64,000 nt of DNA from Tricholoma matsutake. Lineage: Eukaryota; Basidiomycota; Agaricomycetes; Agaricales; Tricholomataceae. Below the pieces are notes generated by a model. It was not told the origin of the DNA and did not search any database. It worked only from the letters and a program-made list of their open reading frames with translations. A program made the position numbers and the translations under genes. This document shows, piece by piece, positions 11,344 to 21,481 of the stretch (its first letter is position 1; every line of letters starts with the position of its first letter). Where the stretch lies: the NCBI GenBank assembly GCA_026075535.2, contig AP026538.1, positions 14,144,337-14,208,336 on the forward strand, given 5' to 3'.

Positions 11344-12458
11344 AGCCCTATGGGTTCCTAAAGCAACTTCCGGTTCCGGAACGACCTTGGAACTCCATCT
11401 CCATGGACTTCATTGAACAACTACCCAACTCCAATGGTCACACCGCTATCCTGGTCATCGTTGACCGCCTCACCAAGCAAGGCATCTTCATCCCAACTGT
11501 CAATGAAATCACAGCCCAAGAACTAGCCAACCTGTTTGTCCTCCACGTCTTCTCCAAGACTTGCAACCGGGGATCCGAGTTTGTCTCCCATTTCTTCCGC
11601 TCCCTCGGAAAAGCACTCGACATGCAGATCCACTTCACTTCTGGTTATCACCCGCAAGGTGATGGTCAGACAGAACGACTTAATCAGACCTTGGAACAGT
11701 ACCTCCGGATCTTCTGCAACTATCAGCAGGATGACTGGTCTCACCTCTTACCCTTGGGTGAATTTGCCTACAACAATGCTCCTTCCGCCTCTACAGGCGT
11801 ATCCCCTTTCTTTGCCAACAAAGGCTATCACCCAAACATTTCTGTTTTTCCAGAACGTGACTTAGCTTCACAGTGTGCCTGTGAGTTTGTCATCGACTTA
11901 GATGACCTTCATCAGGAGCTTTGGAAACAGCTTGCAGCTGCTCAAGAGCGTTATCAAGGTCCTGCAGACAAACATCGGGCACCTGCACCCGACTTCAACA
12001 TTGGTGACTCTGCCTACATCACTGCGGAAAATATCCACACCACTCGTCCCTCCAAGAAACTTTCCAAAAAGCACCATGGGCCCTTTGAAATCATCGCCCG
12101 CCTGGGCACTCACTCAGTCACCCTGCGGCTCCTGGATCACATGCAGGCCATTCACCCTGTTTTCCATGTCTCTCAACTAGAGAAACACTCCCCGAACACA
12201 ATTCCAAATCGAGTACAACCTCCACCTCCTCCGATCACCATCGATGATGAGCTCGAATATGAGATCGCCGAAGTCCTCGACTCCAAAGTCAACAACCGAC
12301 ATTGCTGCAAGATTCTCTACCTCGTCCGATGGGAAGGTTACCAGGGAACCGACGAAGAGACTTCCTGGCTACCTGTTATGGAACTTGACCATGCCCAAGA
12401 ACTCCTTGCGGATTTTCACACCTGCTACCCACAGAAACCCAAACCATTACCCGCTTAA
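11344..12458 (+). pseudogene. Element B pol, 3' part: integrase core, C-terminal domain, chromodomain
   Basis: Resumes in frame after element C (PYGFLKQLPVPERPWNSISMDFIEQL). The first catalytic Asp is present (ILVIVDRLTK). The block around the second Asp is shortened: VFSKTCNRGSEF lacks about seven residues compared with relatives and has Asn instead of Asp. The third acid is present (GDGQTERLNQTLEQY). A chromodomain ends the protein (KILYLVRWEGYQGTDEETSWLP). The deletion plus D-to-N change would abolish integrase activity. Confidence 0.9.
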
Positions 12459-12540
12459 AGACTATTCACATTACTTATTCACTCAGTCTGAACTCAGAAC
12501 AAATTTTATTGAAAAAAAGATTTTGGACCTGACCGGGTCC

Positions 12541-13500
12541 CTACACTACCACCACTTCTCCCTGTCCATCTTCATCTCCCTCTCCCCCAACTTTTCCCGT
12601 GTCTCCACCCTCATCCTTCTCTTCACCCTCCTCACCCTCTTCTTCATCCTCACTCTCCTCCTCATCATCAGCTCGCCTTTTCTCCAGATATCTCTGGAAG
12701 GCCTCCCACTCATCTCTCTCGCACCGCCCGCTCCACCTCTTCATCACCCTCGTCGCTCTCCTCCCTGGCACTTTCTTCCTCCACCCACTCTGGGTCCATA
12801 GCATCCCGAATCTCCCCCCATTGATTCCCACACCACAGTAGCCACCTCAGCAAACCCCTTCCTTATCAACTTCATCATTTGTTGCATTATTTCCGGGTTT
12901 TCCCTGGTCACCCCCATCGTTCCCGCCGGTTTTTCTGCAGGGGCTTCCTGCCCCTCCCACACTACCTCCTCGCACTTATGTTTGACGCATGTGCAGTTGT
13001 CACACATGCGTCCCTTTGCACCCATCTTGAAACAAGCGATCTTTTGATATTTTCACCTAGGCCACTTGTCAGTAAAAAGAGACTGGAAAGGGAAACAAGG
13101 ATGTACCTTTTGCAAGGCAACGTGGCCTGCACCCACACCGGACCCTCTGACTCCTCCAACCCCACTCACACCTTTGACTTGGCGACTTTCTTTTTCTTGG
13201 GGGACTTGCTTCCCTCAGCCTCATCCTCCAAACCTGTGGCCACAGCCACCCACTTCTTCTCCACTCATTTTGTGGCCAATGTCTCCTTTTTCCATGCCTC
13301 TGCCTTCTGCGCCTCCTCAGCCTTTGCAGCCTCCTCTGCTGCCTTCTGCACCTCCTGCGCCCAGTGTTCCTCCTCCCTCACTGCTTCCTCCAGCTCCTTC
13401 ATCTCCTGTTCCATCTGCTCCTTCATCGCCTGCTCCCTCTGTTCATGTTGAGCCCTCATCACGGCCAATTTGATCTGTGCAGATACTGCTGGAGGGGACA
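12541..13500 (-). pseudogene. Antisense coiled-coil / Cys-cluster gene inside element B
   Basis: Runs opposite to gag-pol between the pol stop and the 3' LTR. From MSPPAVSAQIKLAVM (about 13500) a Glu/Ala/Lys-rich coiled coil runs to about 13265, then a Lys-rich tail (SKSPKKKKVAKSK). After a GT-AG-like stretch comes a cysteine cluster (RMCDNCTCVKHKCEE, about 12980-13020), a helical region (NPEIMQQMMKLIRKGF), and an acidic C-terminus in another frame (EEESEDEEEGEEGEEK). Frame changes and unclear splicing indicate decay. I believe comparable coiled-coil plus CxxC proteins are common transposon passengers in basidiomycetes, but I know no function. Confidence 0.6.
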
Positions 13501-13624
13501 TAATTGATAGTTGATGGGGGAAGGAAAGAACATGATAATTTTTCAACCAATTACCGCATTCGGAAAATTCAACCAACTTCCTCATTTGGACTCAAACCCT
13601 CATGTGCCTCATAGGCTCGGCACT

Positions 13625-13637
13625 AAGGGGGAAATAC
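13625..13637 (+). promoter_or_regulatory. Polypurine tract of element B
   Basis: TAAGGGGGAAATAC immediately precedes the 3' LTR start TGTCAAG. Confidence 0.8.
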
Positions 13638-14344
13638 TGTCAAGAACTGTTCCTCGCCCAATCGGAACCCGCATCCATCCGACTCTTTCCCACACGTTGA
13701 ACATGACTTTTGTCTATGCCTCCCGATTTCGTTCCCGGCCACCTTGCACTGCCCACGCTGCTGTGCATCAGGCCGCCTTGTACAGCATCCATGGCTGCGT
13801 TTCCAAGGCTGCCATCTCTATTGCAAATTTGACTACGGATTCCTGTGTGGCTCCCATAGGTAATTTATCTACGCAGTCAAGACACTGCCACAGTCTTTGT
13901 TCCTGTTCCGCATTATTCTGGACTACAGTATTTAAGCTTAGTTAGTTTCGCCTTGTATTCCTCAGTTCATATATCGACATAGACTCGACTTTACCCTGCC
14001 AATCTAAAAACCTCCTTCTACTCCAACCCCTGTCCTCTAAGAGTCTGAACTACATTCGACTCAACCTCTAGTCTCCCTCCGAAGTTCTAGTCTCATCTGA
14101 ACTCAACCTAAGTCCCTCCATACTCCTCCCCACGTTTACCCGCACTTTCCCACTCCTACCTCTAAACCCTCGACTTGAAATTTGGACACCAGACGAGGTG
14201 AAGGGCGCAGCTTCTTACAAGCTGAAGCCAAGTCCTTTCCATTCCCCCTCCTGCAGAATCCACATCAACCCAACAATCTCCCGCTATCATCACCCGCAGT
14301 GTCTGGATGGATTCCGAAGCAGCCTCTAGGATCAGTTCTTAACA
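13638..14344 (+). repeat. 3' LTR of element B
   Basis: 707 bp, same length as the 5' copy, ending GTTCTTAACA. Roughly 35-40 differences, nearly all transitions and often at CpG (for example AACTG versus AACCG, AATCGG versus AATTGG). Confidence 0.93.
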
Positions 14345-15372
14345 CGTGTGCTCGAGTATGATCTGCATGTCGCATCATGTCATCACATGCTTTCTTCAAT
14401 GCTGCCTCTGCTTCCTCTTATACCTTTTGCATCTTAGATACAAAGTCTTCTACCAGCTGTACTTTGACTTCCCTTCTGGGTTCTACTCCCATGCAAGGAT
14501 GATATCCATAATTTGTGAAAAAGGGTGTCATACAAGTAGCCGAATGGAATTTGTTATTGTGGGAAAATTCAGCAATTGCCAGCCATTTGGGCCAGTCAGT
14601 TTGTCAGTAGTTGACAAACATATGTAGGTACTGCTCCAACTCCTGATTCATTCTCTCTGTCTGCCCATCAGTCTGCAGGTGATATGCCATAGATAATTTA
14701 GTTTGAATTCCCAATATGTTGTTCAGTTCTCACATAAATGCAGAAGCAAATTGTGGTCCATGATCGGAGATAACGGGATTGGGTAACCCATGTAACCACC
14801 ATACCTGATTTAGATAGAGGTGCACCAAGCCCAATGATGAGGTTTCTGTAGTAGTACGAATAATATGGACCTCCTTTGTGAAGCGGTTGCATACTACAAA
14901 TATTGCATCATACCCTTGAGCCTCGGGTAACCTGGTAATAAAATCCACAGATATATCTCACCATGGCGCTTTAGGTATAGGGTTTGGCATTAATTTTCCT
15001 GCAGGTTTCTCTGGAAATTTCTTCCCCCTCATGCACATATCACACCCATCCACATACCCCAACACATACTTCGAAGTTCCGGGCCACCAATACTTTCTCA
15101 TTACTAATTCCAATGTCTTCCATCTTCCTGGGTGTCCGGCAATTGGCATATTATGATGTAATTGGATGATCTCCCTTTGCAACTCCTGATCCTTTGGTAC
15201 ATACACCTTTCCTCAAAACAACACCAACCCTTGTTCCTCAGCCCATTCATCTCCTTTAATATTACCTTTCTTCTCTCCCTTCAGAGCTTTCACAGCTTCC
15301 ACTACTTCATCATCCATTTCCAAACATTGTCTAATTTTAGACAACATTTCCACTTCCAAGCTATCCAGTAAT
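14345..15372 (-). pseudogene. Element A integrase zinc domain and catalytic core
   Basis: Between elements B and D. From the D side: an interdomain segment (KLLDSLEVEMLSKIRQCLE), the HHCC zinc domain (HHNMPIAGHPGRWK...CDMCMRGK, 14958-15206), a TGA after PKAPW, then the core ([52 protein letters not shown]). The first catalytic Asp is replaced by Asn in VVCNRFT. The gene continues into the EEAEAALKKACDDM linker and then across element B to 616. Confidence 0.85.
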
Positions 15373-15403
15373 TTACACTCCTCCACCTATTCCGACTAGA
15401 TTC

Positions 15404-15800
15404 CAGTGGATTCCAGTTATTCCAACTGGATTCCAGTTATTCCAACTGGATTCCAGTTATTCCAACTGGATTCCAGTTATTCCAACTGGATTCCAGTTAT
15501 TCCAACTGGATTCCAGTTATTCCAACTGGATTCCAGTTATTCCAACTGGATTCCAGTTATTCCAACTGGATTCCAGTTATTCCAACTGGATTCCAGTTAT
15601 TCCAACTGGATTCCAGTTATTCCAACTGGATTCCAGTGGATTCCAGTTATTCCAACTGGATTCCAGTGGATTCCAGTTATTCCAACTGGATTCCAGTTAT
15701 TCCAACTGGATTCCAGTGGATTCCAGTTATTCCAACTGGATTCCAGTGGATTCCAGTGATTTTGACTGGATTCCAGTGGATTCCAGTTATTCCGACCAGA
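15404..15800. repeat. 20-bp minisatellite in the left arm of element D
   Basis: About 19 head-to-tail copies of TTCCAGTTATTCCAACTGGA, with 10-bp half units (TTCCAGTGGA) inserted toward the right end. The unit contains a short palindrome (TCCAGTTATTCCAACTGGA). Degenerate versions recur inverted in the right arm (17690-17910). Confidence 0.95.
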
Positions 15801-15904
15801 TTCTGGTTACTCCAGATGCTCAACTTAGAGTATATACCCTAATGGATAGTCAAATTTCAAGTCTTAAGTTGTCAAAGTGCCTACAAAATATATTTGTGCA
15901 GAGT

Positions 15905-15988
15905 AAGAATTGAACTCAAGACATCTTGATTAGAGTGATCACATGACAAACCAAACATGTGTGCTTAACCAGTTGAGCCACAGGAGAA
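15905..15988 (-). other. tRNA-like module (Pol III A/B boxes), left side of element D
   Basis: On the minus strand GTGGCTCAACTGGTT (15967-15981) matches a Pol III A box and GAGTTCAATTC (15908-15918) a B box. The interval is tRNA-like but with a long middle, and the T-arm pairs imperfectly. It reads toward the left terminus and the minisatellite. Resembles the head of a tRNA-derived SINE rather than a functional tRNA gene. Confidence 0.5.
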
Positions 15989-16299
15989 TTATGAGTTAGT
16001 AATATAATGTTTATTCATGACACTCTAATTTTTTTCGAAGTAGTTAAGATCAAAAAATTTTAATTAACCACATCCCTCACATTGAATGTGAGGGAGTGGG
16101 CATGATTGTGATTATATACATAAACAAAAAATCCTCCCTCTCACAAGATGCAAGAGGGAGTTTTATTTATATACATAAAAAGCTAACCCCTCACACCAAA
16201 CGCGAGGGGGGAGGTAAAAATGACAAAAAAAATCCCTCCCCCAGGCAAAACAGGGGAGGGGGGGCACAATACTAATAAATAATTAAAAGTACAAAAAAA

Positions 16300-16760
16300 A
16301 TCCCTCCCCACACAAAGTGTGAAGGAGGGGGAGGGGACATGACCCCGCTGTTGTCTGTCCTTCCACCAATGATCCACCCCACAAGCAGTTGCTCGTGAGG
16401 CTGGAGGTGGGTGGCTTGTCATCGTTGTCATTCCACCCGCGATCCACCCCATGAGCAGTTGCTTGTGAGGCTGGGGGTGGGTGGTGTGTCATTGTTGTTG
16501 TGCCTGGGCGTCGTTCCACCCACGATCCACCCCACAAGCAGTTGCTCATGAGGCTGGGGGCAGGTGGTGTGTCGTTGGCCCTGTCATTGTTGTCCATTGT
16601 CATTGGCAGCTGTGCTTTGCATTCTGGGGGGTTCTGGTGCTGGTAGATGGTGGCATCATTGTTGTTGTTGCCTGCACACACTCATGATCCACCCTACTAG
16701 CAGGGGCTCGCAGGCATGGGGTGGGTGTGTTGGCTCGTTTGCAGGTGGTGGTGTCATTAC
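16300..16760. repeat. G/T-rich diverged repeats in element D
   Basis: Several copies of a motif around GATCCACCCCACAAGCAGTT (for example near 16368, 16440 and 16525), separated by TGTTGTTG-rich DNA. The same motif occurs outside D at 22240-22600, so it is a dispersed low-complexity family. The long frames here are repeat-driven, not genes. Confidence 0.6.
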
Positions 16761-17330
16761 TAGTAGATTATAACCTAGAAAACTAAAAAAACAAGTTAGT
16801 TAGTTTATAAAAACAAAAAGCAAATGGAAAAAACTCACATAGGCCCCAAACAACGCGATCTGCATTGTTTGGGCCCGTGTTGGCTCGTTTGCGGGTGGTG
16901 GCATCATTACTAGTAGATTATAACCTAGAAAACTAAAAAAATGAGTTAGTTAGTTTATTAAAACAAAAACCAAATGAAAAAAACTTACATAGGGCCCAAA
17001 CAATGCGATCTGCATTGTTTGGGCCTGCGTTGGCTCATTTGCAGGTGGTGGCATCATTACTAGTAGATTATAACCTAGAAAACTAAAAACATGAGTTAGT
17101 TAGTTTATTAAAACAAAAACCAAACAAAAAAAACTTATGTAGGGCCCAAACAATGTGATCTGCGTTGTTTGGGCCTGTGTTAGCTCGGTTGCAAGTGGTG
17201 GCATCATTGCCAGTAGATTATAACCTAGAAAGCTAAAAAAAAAAGGTTAGTTAGTTTATAGAAACAAAAAGCAAACGAAAAAAAACATACTTAGGCCCCA
17301 AACGATGCGATCTGCATCGTTTGGGCCCGC
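16761..17330. repeat. Four 150-bp tandem units, each ending in a hairpin
   Basis: TAGTAGATTATAACCTAGAA recurs at 16761, 16911, 17061 and (with one change) 17211, exactly 150 bp apart. Each unit ends in an inverted repeat with 11-14 bp arms around GATCT, for example GGCCCAAACAATGC / GCATTGTTTGGGCC (16993-17024). Hairpins lie near 16842-16874, 16993-17024, 17143-17174 and 17293-17325. The fourth has GATGC/GCATC in place of AATGC/GCATT, a paired change that keeps the stem. Confidence 0.85.
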
Positions 17331-17587
17331 ATTCCATCCAGTCGGCTCGTTTGAAGGTGGTGGTGATGGTGGGAGTGGGCGTGGGAATGGTGGTGGCAGG
17401 TGCGCACGCAGTGGTGGTGGTAGAGTGGAGAGGAGGAGGAGGTGGCCTTGATGACGGTGGTGGTGGTTGTGAGCTGGCAGTCATGTGTCACATGTCATGC
17501 AATATGCATGTGTGCATATTCTGTTAATGGCTGTAACTACGCACCTTGGTTGGTTAATAAAAGTATTAGATGTATGTAGTTGAATAA

Positions 17588-17668
17588 TGACCTGGTAGCT
17601 CAGTGGTTAAGTGTGCTGTTATGTGTGCAGACCCAAGGTTGAGTGTTCAATTCTTGTTGCATGTCGAA
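17588..17668 (+). other. tRNA-like module (Pol III A/B boxes), right side of element D
   Basis: TGGTAGCTCAGTGGTTAAG (17593-17611) is a good A box and GTGTTCAATTC (17643-17653) a B-box-like motif, about 45 nt apart. Acceptor-like ends GACCTGG and GCATGTC pair at about 5 of 7 positions, but the T-stem is poor. It reads toward the right terminus, the mirror orientation of the left module. Confidence 0.5.
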
Positions 17669-17926
17669 ATTTTATTTGGGAAAGCACATGCATTCCGGTT
17701 ATTCCGGTTATGCTAGTGCCGTGCATCTGGTTGATCTGACTATTCCAGGTAAAAATGAGTCCGGGTAGATTCCAGGGATTCCAGAGGTAAAATTGACCCC
17801 CCAGTCCGACTGGAATTATGAATTGTGAGAAAAATATATGTAAATGGAATTGACCGGAATTCTGGAAATTCCAATTGGAATGGGCATTCCGACTGGAATC
17901 CGACTGGAATAGGTGGAGGAGTGTAA

Positions 17927-20230
17927 TGTACTCAAGCTATCTATTAATAGATGCCCTTGATGCATAGCGCAAATGCAAAAGTATTTGGGTTTGAATAAGG
18001 TAACATTCTTATTGTCCTCCTCCACCCCCCTTTTATGATCAATACGTCTGGATAATGCATCTGCTTTTCTCATTAAGCTTCCCACTTTGTGGACCAAGTG
18101 AAAATTGAAATGTGATAGGAATAGTGCCCAACGCACTTGCCAGTGATTAAGCTTTTTAGTGGACATGAAGTATTGCAGATTTTGATGATCTGTCCAGATC
18201 TCAATCTGATGCATACATCCCTCCAAATAATGCCTCCATGCCTCCAACACTCATATTATCCCCAACATCTCTTTGTCATGCACATTATAATTCCTCTCCA
18301 CATCATTCAACCCTCGGGACAAATATGCACAAGGATGCCATTTGTCATCTTCACACAGCATTGATAATACTGCTCCAGTAGCAAAATTGGATGCATCTGA
18401 TTCCACTCATAAAGGGCATGTGAAATCCACTGGGGCTAATATTGGTCCCTCCACAAACTTCCTCTTCAACTCCTCAAACACTGTCTGCTGCTGCTCTCCC
18501 TACCTCCACACTACTCCCTTTCACATAAGGTTATGTAAGGGTGCGGCAATTTTAGAAAAATTGTGCACAAAGCAACAATAATAATTTGTGAGTCCCAAGA
18601 AGGCTTGAACCTCCTTGACATGGGTGGGCACAGGTCAATCTGTGATTGCCTGTACCTTGATCAGATCCATTTTGATCCTGTCAGGGCCAATCAATAGGAA
18701 CTCGATCTTGCTTGCCCCAAACACACAGTTCTCCAGTTTCAAAAATAGATCATTCTCTGCTAACCTCCGTAGCACCTCCTGCACTATCGCCTCATGATTT
18801 TCTTCATCCTCTGTGAATATCAGAATGTTGTCAATAAATATTATTACCACGCCTTTGTCTATTACATCCTTGAAAATGTCATTCATCATATTTTGAAAGG
18901 TTGGGGGACTATTAGTCATCCCAAAAAACATGACAAGCAGCTCGAAGGATCCTTGACGTGTGGCAAATGCAGCCCTCCACTCATCTCCTTTCTTTATTCA
19001 TACATTGTTGTATCCCCATCATAAATCCAATTTTGTAAAGACCTTGGCTTTTCCCACCTTGTCAATTATTTCTGAGATCAACAGCAGGGGGTACACATTC
19101 TTCACTGTCCACTCATTCAGATACCTATAATCTGTACACATCCTCTTCCTTTGGTCATTCTTTGGCATGAAGAATATTGGTGATGTCTGCAGTGATTTTG
19201 AAGGTTGTATGTATTCTTTGCGCAATTGCTCCTTCAGGAACACATCCACCTCTTCTTGTTCCATTGGACATAATGGATATACCTTCGACTTCTTCAGCAC
19301 AAACCCTGGCTTCATCTCGATCGCATGATCCCATGGCTTCCATACCAGCATTCGCTCAGACTCCTTCTTCTGAAACACTGACAGATATTCATGATACACC
19401 TTTGGCACCCACTCCTCCACTGGCTTCTCCACCTTCACAATATTCTTGTCCCATGACTGTCCTCCATGAATTGCTCTAAAGATTTGCTTCTGCTCTTCTT
19501 TCTCAATCATGACTGGAGCTTCCCCATTTGGCATTTCCTCATCCTCCACTTCCTCCATCATAACAGAATACTTCCTTGGATGTTCTTTCTCTCTCTTTTT
19601 CCTTTTCTCCTTCTTCATCTTCCTCCCATACATATTACATTCCTTAGGACAACGAGTCATTTGTACTTTCCCAGTTTTCCACTCAATTTCAGGATTATGC
19701 TTCCATAACCATGGACATCCTATTATTAGATTGGTTTTCCCAAGATCGCACACTTCAAATATGGCTCACTCCTGATGTTCCTGATACTTTAGTACCATAG
19801 TCACCTCCTCCTTGATAGTTCCTCCATGATTGACTGTTCCGTCAATATTGTACACCATTATAGGTTGCACCAGCTTGCATGAGTTAATACCATTTCTGGT
19901 AATTAAAGACTGATTAATGAATAATCCTGTAGCACCACTATCAAGCAATGCTTCCACATCAATTGCTGCATGCATGTCCACTGTCTTCAGTCCCATGGTC
20001 AAGGTGATTTCAGGTTCTATTCATGCAGAGTGAATAAAGAATTTAGGGGTTTTCGGAAATGGTGCATGACAATTCTCTTTGTCACATGATTGACAGTGGT
20101 TGTACTCCTCTTCGTCACGTGATTCAGAATGGTTGTACTCCTCCTCAATTTCCTTTTCTGATTTACTCTGGGTTTCCTCGGATACTAATACATTGTAACA
20201 ATTGTGGGTCACCAATGGGGAAACCTTCAC
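17927..20230 (-). pseudogene. Element A pol: protease, RT and RNase H
   Basis: Order from right to left: protease with LLDSGATGLFIN (19766-20002), linker with a Lys-rich stretch, RT start (QTSPIFFMPKNDQRKRMCTDY), RT palm (18635-18931), RNase H (TDHQNLQYFMSTKKLN) and the ADALSRRIDHK tail. The YxDD box reads IIFIDNILIF, so the second catalytic Asp is Asn. TGA codons occur at conserved arginines (for example NNV*IKKGDEW, II*VLEAW, CPL*VESDAS). Non-functional. Confidence 0.88.
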
Positions 20231-20231
20231 T

Positions 20232-21306
20232 GGGACTCTTCCACAAAATTCTTCTGCCTGCCTTCCTCCAGCTTCACTTCCTCAATTGTAGCTTCCCTAA
20301 TCTTTCTTTTCTGCCTACAATTCCTAGAAATGTGTCCTAACTGCCCACAGTTAAAACATTTAAGTGGGGCTCATCTCCCTGCTTGATCAACCTCCATTGC
20401 CTCTGCTGGTGCTGCTGACTCTGTAACTATAGGTGTCACTGCCATGGCCAGTGGCTGTGGCCTTGGAGCTTGCACCTGAGGTGCCTTTCCTTTCTCGGAC
20501 TTTCCTCCTGATGGCTTTCCAAATTTACTGCTTCCATACATCAACTTTGACTCTGCCTGTTCCTGCCAATATTGCCCAATTATACCACTTGTCCAACTTC
20601 TCTGGCATAGAAGTAGTCAATAGATAGACTTGAATAAAGAGGGATTTAATCCTGCTTTCAGAAACTCTACCAATGTGGCTTCTCCCATATCTGTTTGTGA
20701 AGCTTCTGCTTTAAACTGCAAAATAAATTCATCCACTGTTAGGGAACCTTGGCGCATGGTCTTTAATTTAGCATTGGCTGTCACCTTTGGATTAGGGTCT
20801 CCAAACTGTGCCTCCAATCTCTCCAGAAATTCCTTGAAGGTTGCAAATGGTTTATTTCCCATGGCAATTTGATTAATAGCCTCGTTTCTCCAGAACTGTG
20901 CTTTCCCCCCCTGAATGTATGAGAGAGCAAACATAATCCTAGACTCAGCTGTACAAAACTCTGGCTTCCTCCCATGGATGTACAATACTATAGAGCTGAT
21001 GAAGGATTTTGTATTCTCCATGGTACCATCAAAGATTTATGGGGGCGCATACTTAGGTAAGCATGCTTTTCCATTTCCAGATTTCTCCACTGTCTCATCC
21101 TCCTGCGACATCCACTCTACTATCTCCTCCATCTCATCATCTCTTTCTCCTGTCATCTCTGGCTGTACTTCTGCTTGCCTGGGCTGTGATGCTGCCAACA
21201 CTGACACTAATTGTGACATTTGGGCTGTAAGCGCATCAATTTTCACCTCTAGCACTGGTGTGGGAACAGGATTAGGACCAGGATTAGAAGTTGAGGGTTC
21301 GGACAT
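20232..21306 (-). pseudogene. Element A gag
   Basis: Starts MSEPSTSNPGPNPVPTPVLE (21306), with a short helix (VKIDALTAQMSQLVSVLAAS) and an acidic patch. A TGA or frame break follows KYAPP (about 21037). The capsid then reads RIMFALSYIQGGKAQFWRN...FLERLEAQFGDPN. A CCHC knuckle (CFNCGQLGHISRNC) lies near 20320-20360. Confidence 0.8.
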
Positions 21307-21481
21307 GATGGTAAAATCTGTGATGAATCACTTCAACAAATTCAAGATTTGTTCTTTGAGACCTCTCCAAATGTTTATGGGTCACATGATCATTTGTCAT
21401 TCATTCATCGTTCATCAGGTGCCTAATTTGACACTTCAGATCAATAACCCTTCCAATAGTGCCTGATCTCGGGGATAACAC

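Larger units (their letters stand above)
617..14344 (+). mobile_element. Element B: Ty3/gypsy chromovirus inserted in A, itself split by C
   Basis: Bounded by 707-bp LTRs (617-1323 and 13638-14344) with matching ends TGTCAAGAAC and GTTCTTAACA. The flanking 5-mers are CGCAT (612-616) and CGTGT (14345-14349), an imperfect target duplication matching 3 of 5 bases; removing one copy restores A's reading frame. Internal order is gag, protease, RT, RNase H, integrase and chromodomain on plus, then an antisense ORF, polypurine tract and 3' LTR. Element C interrupts pol at 5296. Four TGA stops in gag/pol and a small deletion in the integrase core make it non-functional. LTRs differ by about 5%, nearly all transitions. 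Confidence 0.95.
15373..17926. mobile_element. Element D: TIR element with minisatellite arms, tRNA-like modules and hairpin repeats
   Basis: Bounded by 21-bp perfect terminal inverted repeats beginning TTACACTCCTCCACCTATTC (15373-15393 and, inverted, 17906-17926). Both arms continue with variants of the motif ATTCCAACTGG. It interrupts A's integrase frame. The flanks CAAGCTATCCAGTAAT (15357-15372) and CAAGCTATCTATTAAT (17933-17948) match at 14 of 16 positions, suggesting a long imperfect target duplication, with about 6 extra bases on the right. Inside are a 20-bp minisatellite, two oppositely oriented tRNA-like A/B-box modules, G/T-rich low-complexity DNA and four 150-bp tandem units. No transposase frame is visible, so it would be non-autonomous. 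I do not recognise the family. Confidence 0.7.

Noticed and set aside
15406..15842. 117-codon frame of repeated YSNWIPVIPTGFQLFQLD units
   Set aside because: Direct translation of the 20-bp minisatellite; other frames are equally open and no start context or motif supports coding.
16183..16681. Frames on both strands with HHPPPASRATA-type repeats
   Set aside because: Low-complexity CCACCCC/TGTTG repeats inside element D; no consistent frame.
17588..17668. Considered as a functional tRNA gene
   Set aside because: T-stem and D-stem pair poorly and no clear anticodon loop; best described as tRNA-like or SINE-like.
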